From positions 1-64,000 of the forward strand of contig NZ_CP139993.1 in assembly GCF_034424155.1 (NCBI RefSeq): 64,000 nt of DNA. Direction: 5' to 3'. Shown here piece after piece: positions 17,514 through 26,879 of this stretch (position 1 is its first letter; every line of letters begins with the position of its first letter). Both the position numbers and the translations under genes were made by a program. This DNA comes from Hafnia alvei (GTDB lineage: Bacteria > Pseudomonadota > Gammaproteobacteria > Enterobacterales > Enterobacteriaceae). Below the pieces are notes generated by a model. That model saw only the letters and a list, made by a program, of their open reading frames with translations. It searched no databases and was not told the origin of the DNA.

Positions 17514-19573
17514 TTACTGAAGCATGAAACCCTTATGACATTCTTCACGTGTATTGAATGGCTGTCACCAATAAACGTTAATTACTGATTTCTACGCCGA
17601 ATTTGATCCTATTATATTTAATTCTCCTATGATCGCCCATGTTTCATTATGTTCAGGCCAAGCAATGCTTGGTCATGATTTTACGATGAGTAAAGTATCC
17701 ATATTTTTACTTGTCTGAGGTCGTTCCCCCTAGGATGATGATGCTATAGCAATTTAGTATTCAATCACACATTTAATATTAGGAATCTACTTAGTAGTGT
17801 AAATAACGAAGCGGTGCGGCATCTGCTACGGGCTTGTGGAGAAGCGCAATACTGCGCTATTATTTTGCACGTAGACTAACTCAGCGTGTACAATTTCACA
17901 GATAATCATCTGATATTGCTATAATTTTTAGAAATTAAATGTCGAACTTCTCCCAATAACTTTGCGAATAGATAGATTTATCACTAACAACACATGACAT
18001 ATGTGATTCCATCTTCTTCTACACCAATTACTCCGAATTATTCAGGTACCCCGAACTGGGAATTAATTATCTTCCTTAGATGTAACGTATCTGGTCAGCA
18101 TTTATTTATTATTTATCTAAATTACAACAACTGATATTCATGTTTTTATAAGATGCTATGAACAACAACAGCTTATCAAGCTGCCATTTTTGATTAATAT
18201 TTCACAAACTATTCTCGCAAGAGGTAGCTCTTTTTCAATGATACGACTTGAGTATTTCGCGATTCAATATAATTAGTACCTGATTTATTTTATCCTTTTG
18301 CTTTAGTCAGAATTGCTAATTACTGCCATGTACTTACAGTAAATAGCAAAGGCTGATAGCCGTGTGGCATTCTAAAGTTAACACTTCAGCACCATCAGAT
18401 ATCATAAGCTCGGTAAAATTCTTTAATATAGCGTGCAATTGAACCAAACATAGAACCTACTCTTCAGACTCTAGATGCTCTGTCGTTCTTCAGTAGATGA
18501 ATGTTGCAAGCGCTTTGTGCTCTTACGGTCTTACCCGAGCAATAGTGATCAACACAAAAAATTCGCAGGGACGAAGTTTCTTTCGTAAAAGATCTTAGAC
18601 ATGAGTGATTGGCTGTGTATTTTCATTACCTAACTAAACTCTGAGGAAAACGTAGGTTTGTTTCCCATTATCATCGATTTATCAGTTTTGTGTGAAATTA
18701 GAATATCGCATTAAATTTGGTGGCCTAGTTGACTGTAAGATTACTATAAATAGAAATATATAATTGAAGCACAACACACATAAATCCTGTAGGCAAGACA
18801 CAAGATAATGACTCGGTTTTATGCTAATTACGTTGATTGATGGAAAGCATATTTCAATCCATAAGTCAGGTTACATTCATATAAATGGAAGGTTAGGTAA
18901 ATACCATATCCCTCTAAACTGCTATTGAGTGGACCGTTTCTAATAGTAGTTGGAAACAAATATCAATTCATTGCTTATGCTTTTCTTTTTCAGGTTTTAT
19001 TGTGTCACAGACAATCTTGCATACTAAGAGGCTAATAAAAGTATGATATGCAAATAAATTGCGTGTAAAGTAGGGATTAGAACGGCGATTTCAGACTGAA
19101 ACGGAAACTTAAAATTCTTATTATTCATGTAGATGGAGAGAGTTTTATGATGGCGAATTGTATCCACATACAAACAAATCGAGATCAACTATGTACCAAT
19201 ACTTTTGCCAAACTTAAAATATATAAGTTTCAGGTCAGGGTTGATTGTCACTGTAAGCCTAATATTAAAAGGTTCTTTGTCATTCAGTAGATACTGAAGC
19301 GGGACCTACGCAAAAAATCATTTATCCCCATGATGTGAAGTTTTGGCAACTAGGAACACGATTCGCGAGTTCTGAGCTTTGCATCTTGTAGGGATTCAAA
19401 ATGCCTGTCTGTCCACTGAACTCTATCGATAACTTCATCCTGAAACCTTATTAAAAAACTAGGAAAAGAAACAAAGTGGTTGCCTACTGAAAGTAAGAAA
19501 ATATATGTAAAATCAATAAATTGCAATTTTAGCGTGGAGTCTATTTAATAGCGAAAATCATTGAATGTTCGTG
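17514..19573. other. Coding desert, second part
   Basis: About 2.1 kb of AT-rich DNA with no gene I can support. It holds one degenerate parS-like palindrome (19082-19102, CGGCGATTTCAGACTGAAACGG) and no clear iteron. It separates the tandem array from the next iteron group. Confidence 0.55.
19082..19102. repeat. P1-parS-like palindrome, degenerate
   Basis: CGGCGATTTCAG with CTGAAACGG. It keeps the ATTTCA core on the left arm and one mismatch on the right arm. Confidence 0.5.
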
Positions 19574-19957
19574 AGGGCAAATTGTCACAATTAGATGTTC
19601 GTTATAGCTATACACTACACTTGAAAGACTATATCGATTTTCTAAGAGTCTCTATCGGCAATTTAATTAGAAAACATTAATAAAAATGCAAACTCATTAA
19701 GGATTTAGCAAATCTCTCAATCTAATCCAAGTTAATCGTCTAATCATCCTTTATGCATAATCCTAATGAAGCATAAAGCTTGCGTTCAGGGCGATTTGTC
19801 ACAGTTACACGACTGTGATGTGAAAATTCTTTCGATGGGTATAACAATCTATGTAGTAAAGGCAATTTGTCACACTTGTCAGAGCATTATATCCAGAAAT
19901 GAATCTGAGTACTTTCCAAGGGGTATGATAGTAGACAGTCGAGGGCAGTTTGTCACA
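19574..19957 (+). repeat. Group of four dispersed RepE-type iterons
   Basis: Direct copies at 19574 (AGGGCAAATTGTCACA), 19788 (AGGGCGATTTGTCACA), 19859 (AAGGCAATTTGTCACA) and 19942 (AGGGCAGTTTGTCACA), all in the same orientation. The reverse complement TGTGACAAATTGCCCT matches the F-plasmid RepE iteron as I remember it. Unlike the tandem array, the spacing is irregular (214, 71 and 83 bp). Confidence 0.8.
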
Positions 19958-20009
19958 GAACAATCTATGAAGATCAGGGTGTAGAGCGTATGTAAGAAAA
20001 GGGCATATA

Positions 20010-20284
20010 CTGAATCGCCACTGGTGAACTAAACACTTCCGAGCCGTTGATAATACTGGGTTTCATATTCTGTCAATGACATCAGATCGCTTAAACCATG
20101 CCGACACTTACTGTTTTAAAACATTTCGATGTAACTAAAATATCGCTGCGGGCTTATTCCCGCGTTCCGTAGATCTTGTTCTTTATTCGTTAACACTTCA
20201 GCCACTGGAAAAGCTTTCTGCGACAGCACTATCATGGCTGTTACCCCGACGGCCCATGCTGCCCTCCAGTCCGTGTGATTTCAG
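20010..20284 (-). pseudogene. 3' remnant of an IS3-family transposase
   Basis: The minus strand reads GLEGSMGRRGNSHDSAVAESFFQWLK, then an in-frame stop, then KIYGTREEARSDIFSYIEMFYNSKCRHGSSDLMSLTEYETQYYQRLGSV. This is the C-terminal DDE region (AESFF glutamate) of an IS3-group OrfB. It has at least one nonsense mutation and ends abruptly at the IS1294-like copy at 20285. The rest of the element is not on the other side, so it may be a passenger dragged in by IS1294-type one-ended transposition, or older debris. Confidence 0.75.
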
Positions 20285-21729
20285 GAACAATAGCCGCCTG
20301 CGGCGGAGCTAAGACTCTGTAAGTCAATGGCTGTTTTCAGTAACCATCTCCCGTTATAATCCGGTGCATGTATATTCCTCGCCCCGCAAAACTCCTCTTT
20401 CAGATTGATGACGGCTGGGATCGTCTTCTCATCAATCGCGGTCATACTATCCCCGAATGGACCAAACTGGTCATTGAGCGCATGCTCGCCTGCGGCACCG
20501 GTGCCATGGGGATACGCCGTTATTGCTGTGAGTCTGCTCACTGCACCCACACCAAATATTTCTGTCAGAGCTGCAAAAGTAAAGGCTGCAGCGCCTGCGG
20601 CATGAAAGCCACCGAGCAATGGATAGCAGAGCAGCAACACATCCTCCCCGACTGCGAATGGTAGCACATCACCTTTACCATGCCCGATAAACTCTGGCCG
20701 GCGTTTAATCTTAACTGGCCGTTACTCAATCAGTTGTTTGCTTGTGCTGCCTATACCCTCCTGAAATGGGCGGAAAAGATGGGCATTGAAATCGGGCTAT
20801 TTGCCGCCCTGCACACTTACGGACGCCAGCTTAACCAGCATCCGCATATCCATTTATCCGTCACCCGTGGCGGGTTATGCCGCAAACACGGCGTCTGGCG
20901 CTCAGTTTTCTTTAAAAAAAAGGTGGCTGAGCGTTACTGGCGTCAGGCTGTCATTGCCCTGCTTCGTCAGCACTATGCTTCGCTGGATTTAGCCGCCGCA
21001 GGCTACAGGCATATCCGCGACTACAGGGAATGGTGCCAGTTTTTAGAATCACAATATCAGCGGCGATGGAAAATTCACTTTGCCAAGAAGACAAAGCACG
21101 CACGGCAAAACGTCAATTATCTCGGCCGTTACCTGAAACGGCCACCTGTTGCAGCCTCCAAATTACGCCACTACAGTGGCGGGACAGTGGTTCATCATTA
21201 CTATGACCACCGGACAGGTCAGCATAAAATCCAATATCTGAGCCAGGAGGAGATGCTGATGCGCTATATCAGCCATATCCCCTCACGACATTTTAAAATG
21301 GTGCGGTATTACGGCTTTCTGGCCAACCGGAAACGGGGGGCTTTACTGCCGGAGGTGTATGCGGCACTGGACATAAAGGAGAAGGAGAAACCGCCAAAAC
21401 CAGGCTTTGCGTCTTTGATGAAGCAGTTTACCCGGATAGATCCGTACCAGTGTGTGCTGTGTGGCAGCAGAATGGTCTTCAACTGTGCGGAAGCGGGTAT
21501 CAGGGCAGATAAATTACTGGAGATGCGGCGTCAGGAATTTAAGAAACGACGATGGTTACAACAGGCGGCATAGGGAAGATCTGCTTAAAATTCATAAAAT
21601 TGAATAATAAACCACCGAAGCACTGTGAATTTATACAACCGCAGCCGGATAAAACAGAGGATCGCTCATCAGCATAAGAAGCTAACGCCCTGAAAACAGG
21701 GTAAAAACAACTTTCAGTTTCCTAACCAT
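20285..21729 (+). mobile_element. IS91/IS1294-type element, copy 1 (1445 bp)
   Basis: Boundaries were defined by comparing the three copies: shared sequence runs from GAACAATAGCC to ...CTAACCAT, 1445 bp in each. CAAG (21730-21733) follows the end downstream of the transposase in all three copies and is the known IS91-family target tetranucleotide beside oriIS. No target duplication is expected for these rolling-circle elements. Its transposase has a nonsense mutation. Confidence 0.9.
20368..21573 (+). pseudogene. tnpA: IS91-family transposase, inactivated by an amber codon
   Basis: Identical in frame to the 401-residue transposases of copies 2 and 3, except for TAG at 20662-20664 in place of CAG (Gln99). 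The upper 98 residues include the zinc-binding Cys cluster. The HUH (HPHIHLS) and Tyr (YLGRYLKRPP) motifs lie after the stop. A downstream ATG at 20680 leaves 297 residues including the HUH motif but lacking the zinc region, so activity is doubtful without suppression. Confidence 0.88.
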
Positions 21730-21742
21730 CAAGCTACAGGTG

Positions 21743-22057
21743 AGGGCAAGTTGTCACATTTGGGACTGTTATGGCGAAAAAAACCATAGCATCTGATAAC
21801 AGCGTTGGATGATGTAAAGACTGAAGCATCCAGCCTTTATTGCTACATATGGTAGTATTAAGCGCTTATCCGTGTACCACTCAGTAAAATATTGAGGTTT
21901 GCTGTACCTATTCAGGACTGAAATACCGATTATGAAATTAGATGATAGATAGCGAGGTTAATTTCGTTAAAAGAGTGAAAATCTATCAAAACCTTTATTT
22001 CACTTATTAATCTATGACATCTAGGATAGTTTCTGATACTCAGGGCAAATTGTCACA
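21743..22057 (+). repeat. Two dispersed RepE-type iterons between IS1294-like copies
   Basis: AGGGCAAGTTGTCACA at 21743-21758 and AGGGCAAATTGTCACA at 22042-22057, in the same orientation as all others. The 389 bp between the two IS copies (21734-22122) have no other recognisable feature. Confidence 0.75.
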
Positions 22058-22122
22058 TTAGCAACAAGTGAGGAGGAGACAGCCCGCAGATATCCTATAA
22101 AATGTACAGGACTCTATCCCTT

Positions 22123-23567
22123 GAACAATAGCCGCCTGCGGCGGAGCTAAGACTCTGTAAGTCAATGGCTGTTTTCAGTAACCATCTCCCGTTATAATCC
22201 GGTGCATGTATATTCCTCGCCCCGCAAAACTCCTCTTTCAGATTGATGACGGCTGGGATCGTCTTCTCATCAATCGCGGTCATACTATCCCCGAATGGAC
22301 CAAACTGGTCATTGAGCGCATGCTCGCCTGCGGCACCGGTGCCATGGGGATACGCCGTTATTGCTGTGAGTCTGCTCACTGCACCCACACCAAATATTTC
22401 TGTCAGAGCTGCAAAAGTAAAGGCTGCAGCGCCTGCGGCATGAAAGCCACCGAGCAATGGATAGCAGAGCAGCAACACATCCTCCCCGACTGCGAATGGC
22501 AGCACATCACCTTTACCATGCCCGATAAACTCTGGCCGGCGTTTAATCTTAACTGGCCGTTACTCAATCAGTTGTTTGCTTGTGCTGCCTATACCCTCCT
22601 GAAATGGGCGGAAAAGATGGGCATTGAAATCGGGCTATTTGCCGCCCTGCACACTTACGGACGCCAGCTTAACCAGCATCCGCATATCCATTTATCCGTC
22701 ACCCGTGGCGGGTTATGCCGCAAACACGGCGTCTGGCGCTCAGTTTTCTTTAAAAAAAAGGTGGCTGAGCGTTACTGGCGTCAGGCTGTCATTGCCCTGC
22801 TTCGTCAGCACTATGCTTCGCTGGATTTAGCCGCCGCAGGCTACAGGCATATCCGCGACTACAGGGAATGGTGCCAGTTTTTAGAATCACAATATCAGCG
22901 GCGATGGAAAATTCACTTTGCCAAGAAGACAAAGCACGCACGGCAAAACGTCAATTATCTCGGCCGTTACCTGAAACGGCCACCTGTTGCAGCCTCCAAA
23001 TTACGCCACTACAGTGGCCGGACAGTGGTTCATCATTACTATGACCACCGGACAGGTCAGCATAAAATCCAATATCTGAGCCAGGAGGAGATGCTGATGC
23101 GCTATATCAGCCATATCCCCTCACGACATTTTAAAATGGTGCGGTATTACGGCTTTCTGGCCAACCGGAAACGGGGGGCTTTACTGCCGGAGGTGTATGC
23201 GGCACTGGACATAAAGGAGAAGGAGAAACCGCCAAAACCAGGCTTTGCGTCTTTGATGAAGCAGTTTACCCGGATAGATCCGTACCAGTGTGTGCTGTGT
23301 GGCAGCAGAATGGTCTTCAACTGTGCGGAAGCGGGTATCAGGGCAGATAAATTACTGGAGATGCGGCGTCAGGAATTTAAGAAACGACGATGGTTACAAC
23401 AGGCGGCATAGGGAAGATCTGCTTAAAATTCATAAAATTGAATAATAAACCACCGAAGCACTGTGAATTTATACAACCGCAGCCGGATAAAACAGAGGAT
23501 CGCTCATCAGCATAAGAAGCTAACGCCCTGAAAACAGGGTAAAAACAACTTTCAGTTTCCTAACCAT
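22123..23567 (+). mobile_element. IS91/IS1294-type element, copy 2 (1445 bp)
   Basis: Same ends as copy 1, followed by CAAG at 23568-23571. It lies in direct orientation only 393 bp after copy 1, so the two copies bracket a short segment with two iterons that could be lost or amplified by homologous recombination. Confidence 0.92.
22206..23411 (+). CDS. tnpA: IS91-family (IS1294-like) rolling-circle transposase, copy 2
   Basis: A 401-residue single-strand transposase. The N-terminal zinc-binding region has CCESAHC...CQSCKSKGCSACG (~50-80). The HUH nickase motif is QHPHIHLSVTRGG (~158-170). The catalytic Tyr region is QNVNYLGRYLKRPP (~243-256). The C-terminus has a second CVLC cysteine pair. 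IS91-type enzymes carry one or two catalytic Tyr residues and move by rolling circle from oriIS (downstream of the gene) to terIS (upstream). It differs from copies 1 and 3 by SGRTV instead of SGGTV near residue 272. Confidence 0.93.
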   Translation: MYIPRPAKLLFQIDDGWDRLLINRGHTIPEWTKLVIERMLACGTGAMGIRRYCCESAHCTHTKYFCQSCKSKGCSACGMKATEQWIAEQQHILPDCEWQHITFTMPDKLWPAFNLNWPLLNQLFACAAYTLLKWAEKMGIEIGLFAALHTYGRQLNQHPHIHLSVTRGGLCRKHGVWRSVFFKKKVAERYWRQAVIALLRQHYASLDLAAAGYRHIRDYREWCQFLESQYQRRWKIHFAKKTKHARQNVNYLGRYLKRPPVAASKLRHYSGRTVVHHYYDHRTGQHKIQYLSQEEMLMRYISHIPSRHFKMVRYYGFLANRKRGALLPEVYAALDIKEKEKPPKPGFASLMKQFTRIDPYQCVLCGSRMVFNCAEAGIRADKLLEMRRQEFKKRRWLQQAA

Positions 23568-23694
23568 CAAGAAATTTTCCCTCAATAATCTCTATCATAC
23601 TTCTGATACTTGTTAATAAGGTAGGAAGGGCTTATAGGAAAATAATTAGATGTCACGAACATCTCTCAAAAATTAGTACCATACAGCTAATTTA

Positions 23695-23715
23695 CTGGCG
23701 ATTCCAGCCCGAAAT
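23695..23715. repeat. P1-parS-like palindrome, degenerate
   Basis: CTGGCGATTCCAG-CCCGAAAT. It is recognisable by the TGGCGAT arm and GAAAT arm but has substitutions in the box-A-like cores. Confidence 0.45.
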
Positions 23716-23854
23716 TTACAAATAAATATCACAACTTTCAATGTGATAGGCACGATACTGCAGTGGAGTATTTTTGTTAAAGATGACATCTTCTTGTCAT
23801 CTTTAACTTCATTTCCTTTAAAAACTTTTCCATTTTGTATAAATGCTCTCAATC

Positions 23855-24172
23855 AGGGCAAATTGTCACATTTTGGAAATTTGGGGCCTAAAAGGTACGC
23901 TGAAATGAACAACTCAACAGATAGCCTCCACGTATAAGGGCAATTTGTCACAGATTTTTCGCTCATTGCCTACGTGATAGCTATTTTAAGATACCGATAT
24001 TAGTTTCATTGGTACCACAAAGTCCGAGTCATTATACAAAAACCTATTAAATTCAATTAAATATATCGATTAGAACTCTATATAGCAATTAGATACAGCT
24101 CAGATTGAGAATTGGGATACATGACCACATGCATTCAATAAATACGCATTAGCTACAGGGCAGTTTGTCACA
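23855..24172 (+). repeat. incC-like iterons downstream of repE
   Basis: Three direct iterons: AGGGCAAATTGTCACA (23855-23870), AGGGCAATTTGTCACA (23937-23952) and AGGGCAGTTTGTCACA (24157-24172). In F, extra iterons on the far side of repE titrate RepE and limit copy number. The same role is inferred here. Confidence 0.78.
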
Positions 24173-24427
24173 CTTGGGCATCAGTTGAAGAATAGAAGGC
24201 ACGGTATCTATCAATTATTGGTGCGGCATAAATTGAAATACAGCTTACGGATGCCCGAACTGTGGACCTGACTAAGCAAAGGGTATTGGAAGAAAAACCA
24301 ATGAAATTATACATATAAGTTGTAATCAACAAATCTTTGGAAGATACCGTAAGTAACACACTTATTCACTACATTTTAAGGAGAAGAAATTAATACGTTA
24401 GAAATGAGTAATAAGATTCAGCAAAGT

Positions 24428-25177
24428 CTACAAAAGCCGTTGATCATCAATGAAAGTAAAAACAATATGTGTAGTCTGGCGACCTTTTTTTTTCTCAGAA
24501 TAAGAAACCTTCATGGGAGTTCGTGCGTTAATCTCCTCAACTACTGGTTGTAAGAACCGGCGACGAAAATCTGGCATACGCGTGTAGCTTTGAGGCAGCT
24601 GATAGCGTTCCATCATCCAACTTATTGTCAAAGACAAAATACCTGAACCATCGGGCTTGCGATACTGACACAACGACTCATATAGCCGCATAGCATATGG
24701 ACTAGTGATCTCTTTCGTTTCACTGAGTCTAAATTGTGTAAAACGATTTTGTAAGCCTATAAAGTAGGGTATTAGAAAAGGATTGATATGAACGCTGTAC
24801 GTACCTCTAGCTGGGCTGTAGGCACGCTTAATGAACCAAGGAAAAGATTCATAGCCCTTTTCACCGCCTGAGTCTTCTTCTGGGCGATAGACAGTAATTT
24901 CCTTGCCAGCAAATCCTTTTAGAGCTTGACGTATGTCCTTGCTTGCTTCCGCCGATGTTAGCCCAAAAGTGCTAGCATATTGTGATACCTGTATTTCACA
25001 GGTACCGTCATGCTCATTCAAGGACCCATCATGGCGCCGTATCTGCTCTACAAATAAATAAAGCATACGCTTTTGGTCACGAGTTAAGCTATACGCAGCC
25101 TCGGTTAGCTCATTAGACTGAACTATTCGCGGACTGTTTTTTCTTCGTTTTGTATTTATAAGTGGAGTATCAGTCAT
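24428..25177 (-). CDS. repE: Replication initiator RepE (RepFIA-like, Rep_3 family)
   Basis: A 249-residue initiator. It closely resembles F-plasmid RepE from memory in long stretches, for example [21 protein letters not shown] near the start, [53 protein letters not shown], and the C-terminal [12 protein letters not shown]. It has the two winged-helix domains of this family. Monomers bind iterons to open the origin; dimers bind the repE operator and repress transcription. It is transcribed away from the origin iterons at 25264-25355. The matching iteron sequence around it supports the assignment to the F-type replicon group, with enough differences to suggest a distinct incompatibility variant. 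Confidence 0.95.
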   Translation of the reverse strand: MTDTPLINTKRRKNSPRIVQSNELTEAAYSLTRDQKRMLYLFVEQIRRHDGSLNEHDGTCEIQVSQYASTFGLTSAEASKDIRQALKGFAGKEITVYRPEEDSGGEKGYESFPWFIKRAYSPARGTYSVHINPFLIPYFIGLQNRFTQFRLSETKEITSPYAMRLYESLCQYRKPDGSGILSLTISWMMERYQLPQSYTRMPDFRRRFLQPVVEEINARTPMKVSYSEKKKGRQTTHIVFTFIDDQRLL

Positions 25178-25189
25178 AATTTCGTCCGT

Positions 25190-25225
25190 AATATGTGACA
25201 GAGTTAAAGCTTGTCACCGTATCTA
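25190..25225 (-). promoter_or_regulatory. Probable repE operator/promoter with inverted iteron-like half-sites
   Basis: ATGTGACAGAG and CTTGTCACCG face each other (TGTGACA ... TGTCAC) immediately upstream of the repE start. An inverted pair of partial iterons at the promoter is how RepE dimers autoregulate in F. Assignment is by position and motif. Confidence 0.6.
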
Positions 25226-25263
25226 CCGGCTGTCAACAACCCTGTTATTTAGCATAAAAGAAG

Positions 25264-25475
25264 AGGGTGATTTGTCACAGTCTTTAGGGCAAATTGTCAC
25301 GGATAAAGCGACTCATTGAGGGCAAAGAGTCACACATTAAGGGTAGTTTGTCACAGGAGAAGCTCTGTAAGCCGCAGTCTATCTAGCTTTCACCTTGCCT
25401 AAAAAGATATAAAAACATTAATAAAAAAGATCTCTTAAAAATAGTCATGTATATGTGGATAAGTGTGGATTAGGA
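25264..25475. other. Replication origin (oriS/ori2-like): iterons, AT-rich region, DnaA boxes
   Basis: Four direct iterons at 25264 (AGGGTGATTTGTCACA), 25286 (AGGGCAAATTGTCACG), 25319 (AGGGCAAAGAGTCACA) and 25340 (AGGGTAGTTTGTCACA) have 22, 33 and 21 bp start-to-start spacing. An AT-rich stretch follows (about 25400-25450). Then come a perfect DnaA box, TGTGGATAA (25454-25462), and a one-mismatch box, TGTGGATTA (25464-25472). The set matches the organisation of F ori2. Notably, these origin iterons are less perfect than many of the dispersed ones. Confidence 0.85.
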
Positions 25476-25672
25476 ATATGTATAGACCGTAGTCATTACG
25501 CTTCCTCACCAATTCGCTCACTTCGTTCGGTCATTGGTTGTGGCGAGCGTTGCTTTTTTTTTCATCAGAAACTTTCATTTAAGTCGACTATTTTTAGTAT
25601 TGGAGCTTTACATTAGTAGTTGTGTGTAGGATTATTGTGTTAATTCGAAAATGCTACATGTAAGGTTGCGCA

Positions 25673-26872
25673 ATGAATAATGCTTACAAACAGATCGACA
25701 GGGTAGCTGAGCGTTCTGCCCGTATGTTGCAATCACTAACGGAACAAATTTCGTCACAGAAACAAGAGTTACAAGAAATTGCTTATTACCAAGTCTATGC
25801 AAAAGCAGCTGTAGCCAAATTACCCAGACTCACGCGAGCAAGCGTGGATTATGCTGTGAGTGAGATGGAGGCTAATGGATACTTATTTGAAAAACGACAA
25901 GCAGGTTCTTCAATAAAGTATGCAATGACTCTTCAGAATATAATTGACTTATATCATCATCGGGGGATCCCTAAATATAGAGATAGATATTCTGATGCCT
26001 TTACATTTTTTGTAGGAAATCTAAAGGGCGGCGTATCAAAAACAGTAAGTACAGTATCGCTAGCGCATGCACTTAGAACTCACCCACATCTAATTTATGA
26101 AGATTTACGTATTTTAGTTATTGATCTCGACCCACAGTCATCAGCGACTATGTTTTTGAACCATGCTCAATCCATTGGCTCCGTAGAGACGACAGCAGCT
26201 CAAGCAATGTTGCAAAATGTCTCTAGAGAAGAGTTGCTCGAGGAGTTCATTCTTCCTTCTGTTGTTCAAGGTGTTGATGTAATAGCAGCTTCAATAGAAG
26301 ATGCATTCATTGCATCTCGTTGGGAAGATCTTTGTGCAGAGCACTTACCAGGACAAAATATTTATACTGTCTTAAAAGATAATATAATCAGTAAATTGAA
26401 TGATGATTATGATTTTATTTTTGTTGATAGTGGGCCACATCTTGATGCATTTCTCTCTAATGCTATAGCAGCATCAAATATTCTGATGACACCTGTACCA
26501 CCTGCACAAGTTGATTTTCATTCAACACTTAAGTATTTGACTAGACTGCCTGAACTTATTGAAATGATTGAAAAAACAGGTGCCACAACAAGTTTGATGG
26601 GTAACATAGGCTTTATGTCAAAACTTGTAAATAAAACAGATCACAAGCTCTGTCATAGCTTAGCTAAAGAAATTTTTGGCGGAGATATGCTAGATGTTGC
26701 TTTGCCTAGATTAGATGGATTCGAGAGGTGTGGCGAATCCTTTGATACGGTCATTTCAGCAAATCCGGCGACATATATTGGCAGTAGTGAAGCATTAAAA
26801 AATGCCAAAACTGCGGCTGAGGATTTTGCTAAAGCTGTATTTGATCGTATCGAATTTATCCGTGCAAATTGA
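25673..26872 (+). CDS. parA: P1-type partition ATPase ParA (type Ia)
   Basis: A 399-residue ParA with an N-terminal DNA-binding domain (~1-100, including AVAKLPRLTRASVDYAVSEMEANGY) and a deviant Walker A motif NLKGGVSKTVS (~114-124). Walker B-like LVIDLDPQSSATMF (~147-160) and FIFVDSGPHLDAFL follow. It matches phage/plasmid P1 ParA along its whole length in my recollection (LPGQNI, DPQSSATMF, FERCGESFDTVISANPATY). It works with ParB and parS to position plasmid copies on the nucleoid, and its N-domain represses the par operon. It diverges from repE with the origin between them; parB follows 7 bp after its stop. Confidence 0.95.
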   Translation: MNNAYKQIDRVAERSARMLQSLTEQISSQKQELQEIAYYQVYAKAAVAKLPRLTRASVDYAVSEMEANGYLFEKRQAGSSIKYAMTLQNIIDLYHHRGIPKYRDRYSDAFTFFVGNLKGGVSKTVSTVSLAHALRTHPHLIYEDLRILVIDLDPQSSATMFLNHAQSIGSVETTAAQAMLQNVSREELLEEFILPSVVQGVDVIAASIEDAFIASRWEDLCAEHLPGQNIYTVLKDNIISKLNDDYDFIFVDSGPHLDAFLSNAIAASNILMTPVPPAQVDFHSTLKYLTRLPELIEMIEKTGATTSLMGNIGFMSKLVNKTDHKLCHSLAKEIFGGDMLDVALPRLDGFERCGESFDTVISANPATYIGSSEALKNAKTAAEDFAKAVFDRIEFIRAN

Positions 26873-26879
26873 GGTTGCT

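Larger units (their letters stand above)
23572..24427. other. Gene-free region downstream of repE
   Basis: About 860 bp with no supported ORF. It carries a parS-like site at 23695-23715 and three iterons. Its position just beyond the 3' end of the initiator gene corresponds to the incC copy-control locus of F. Confidence 0.6.

Noticed and set aside
23743..23937. 64-codon frame downstream of repE
   Set aside because: Runs through an iteron, lacks translation signals and has no family features.
24168..24359. 63-codon minus-strand frame between repE and the incC-like iterons
   Set aside because: Overlaps an iteron and has no ribosome-binding site or recognisable motif; likely chance.
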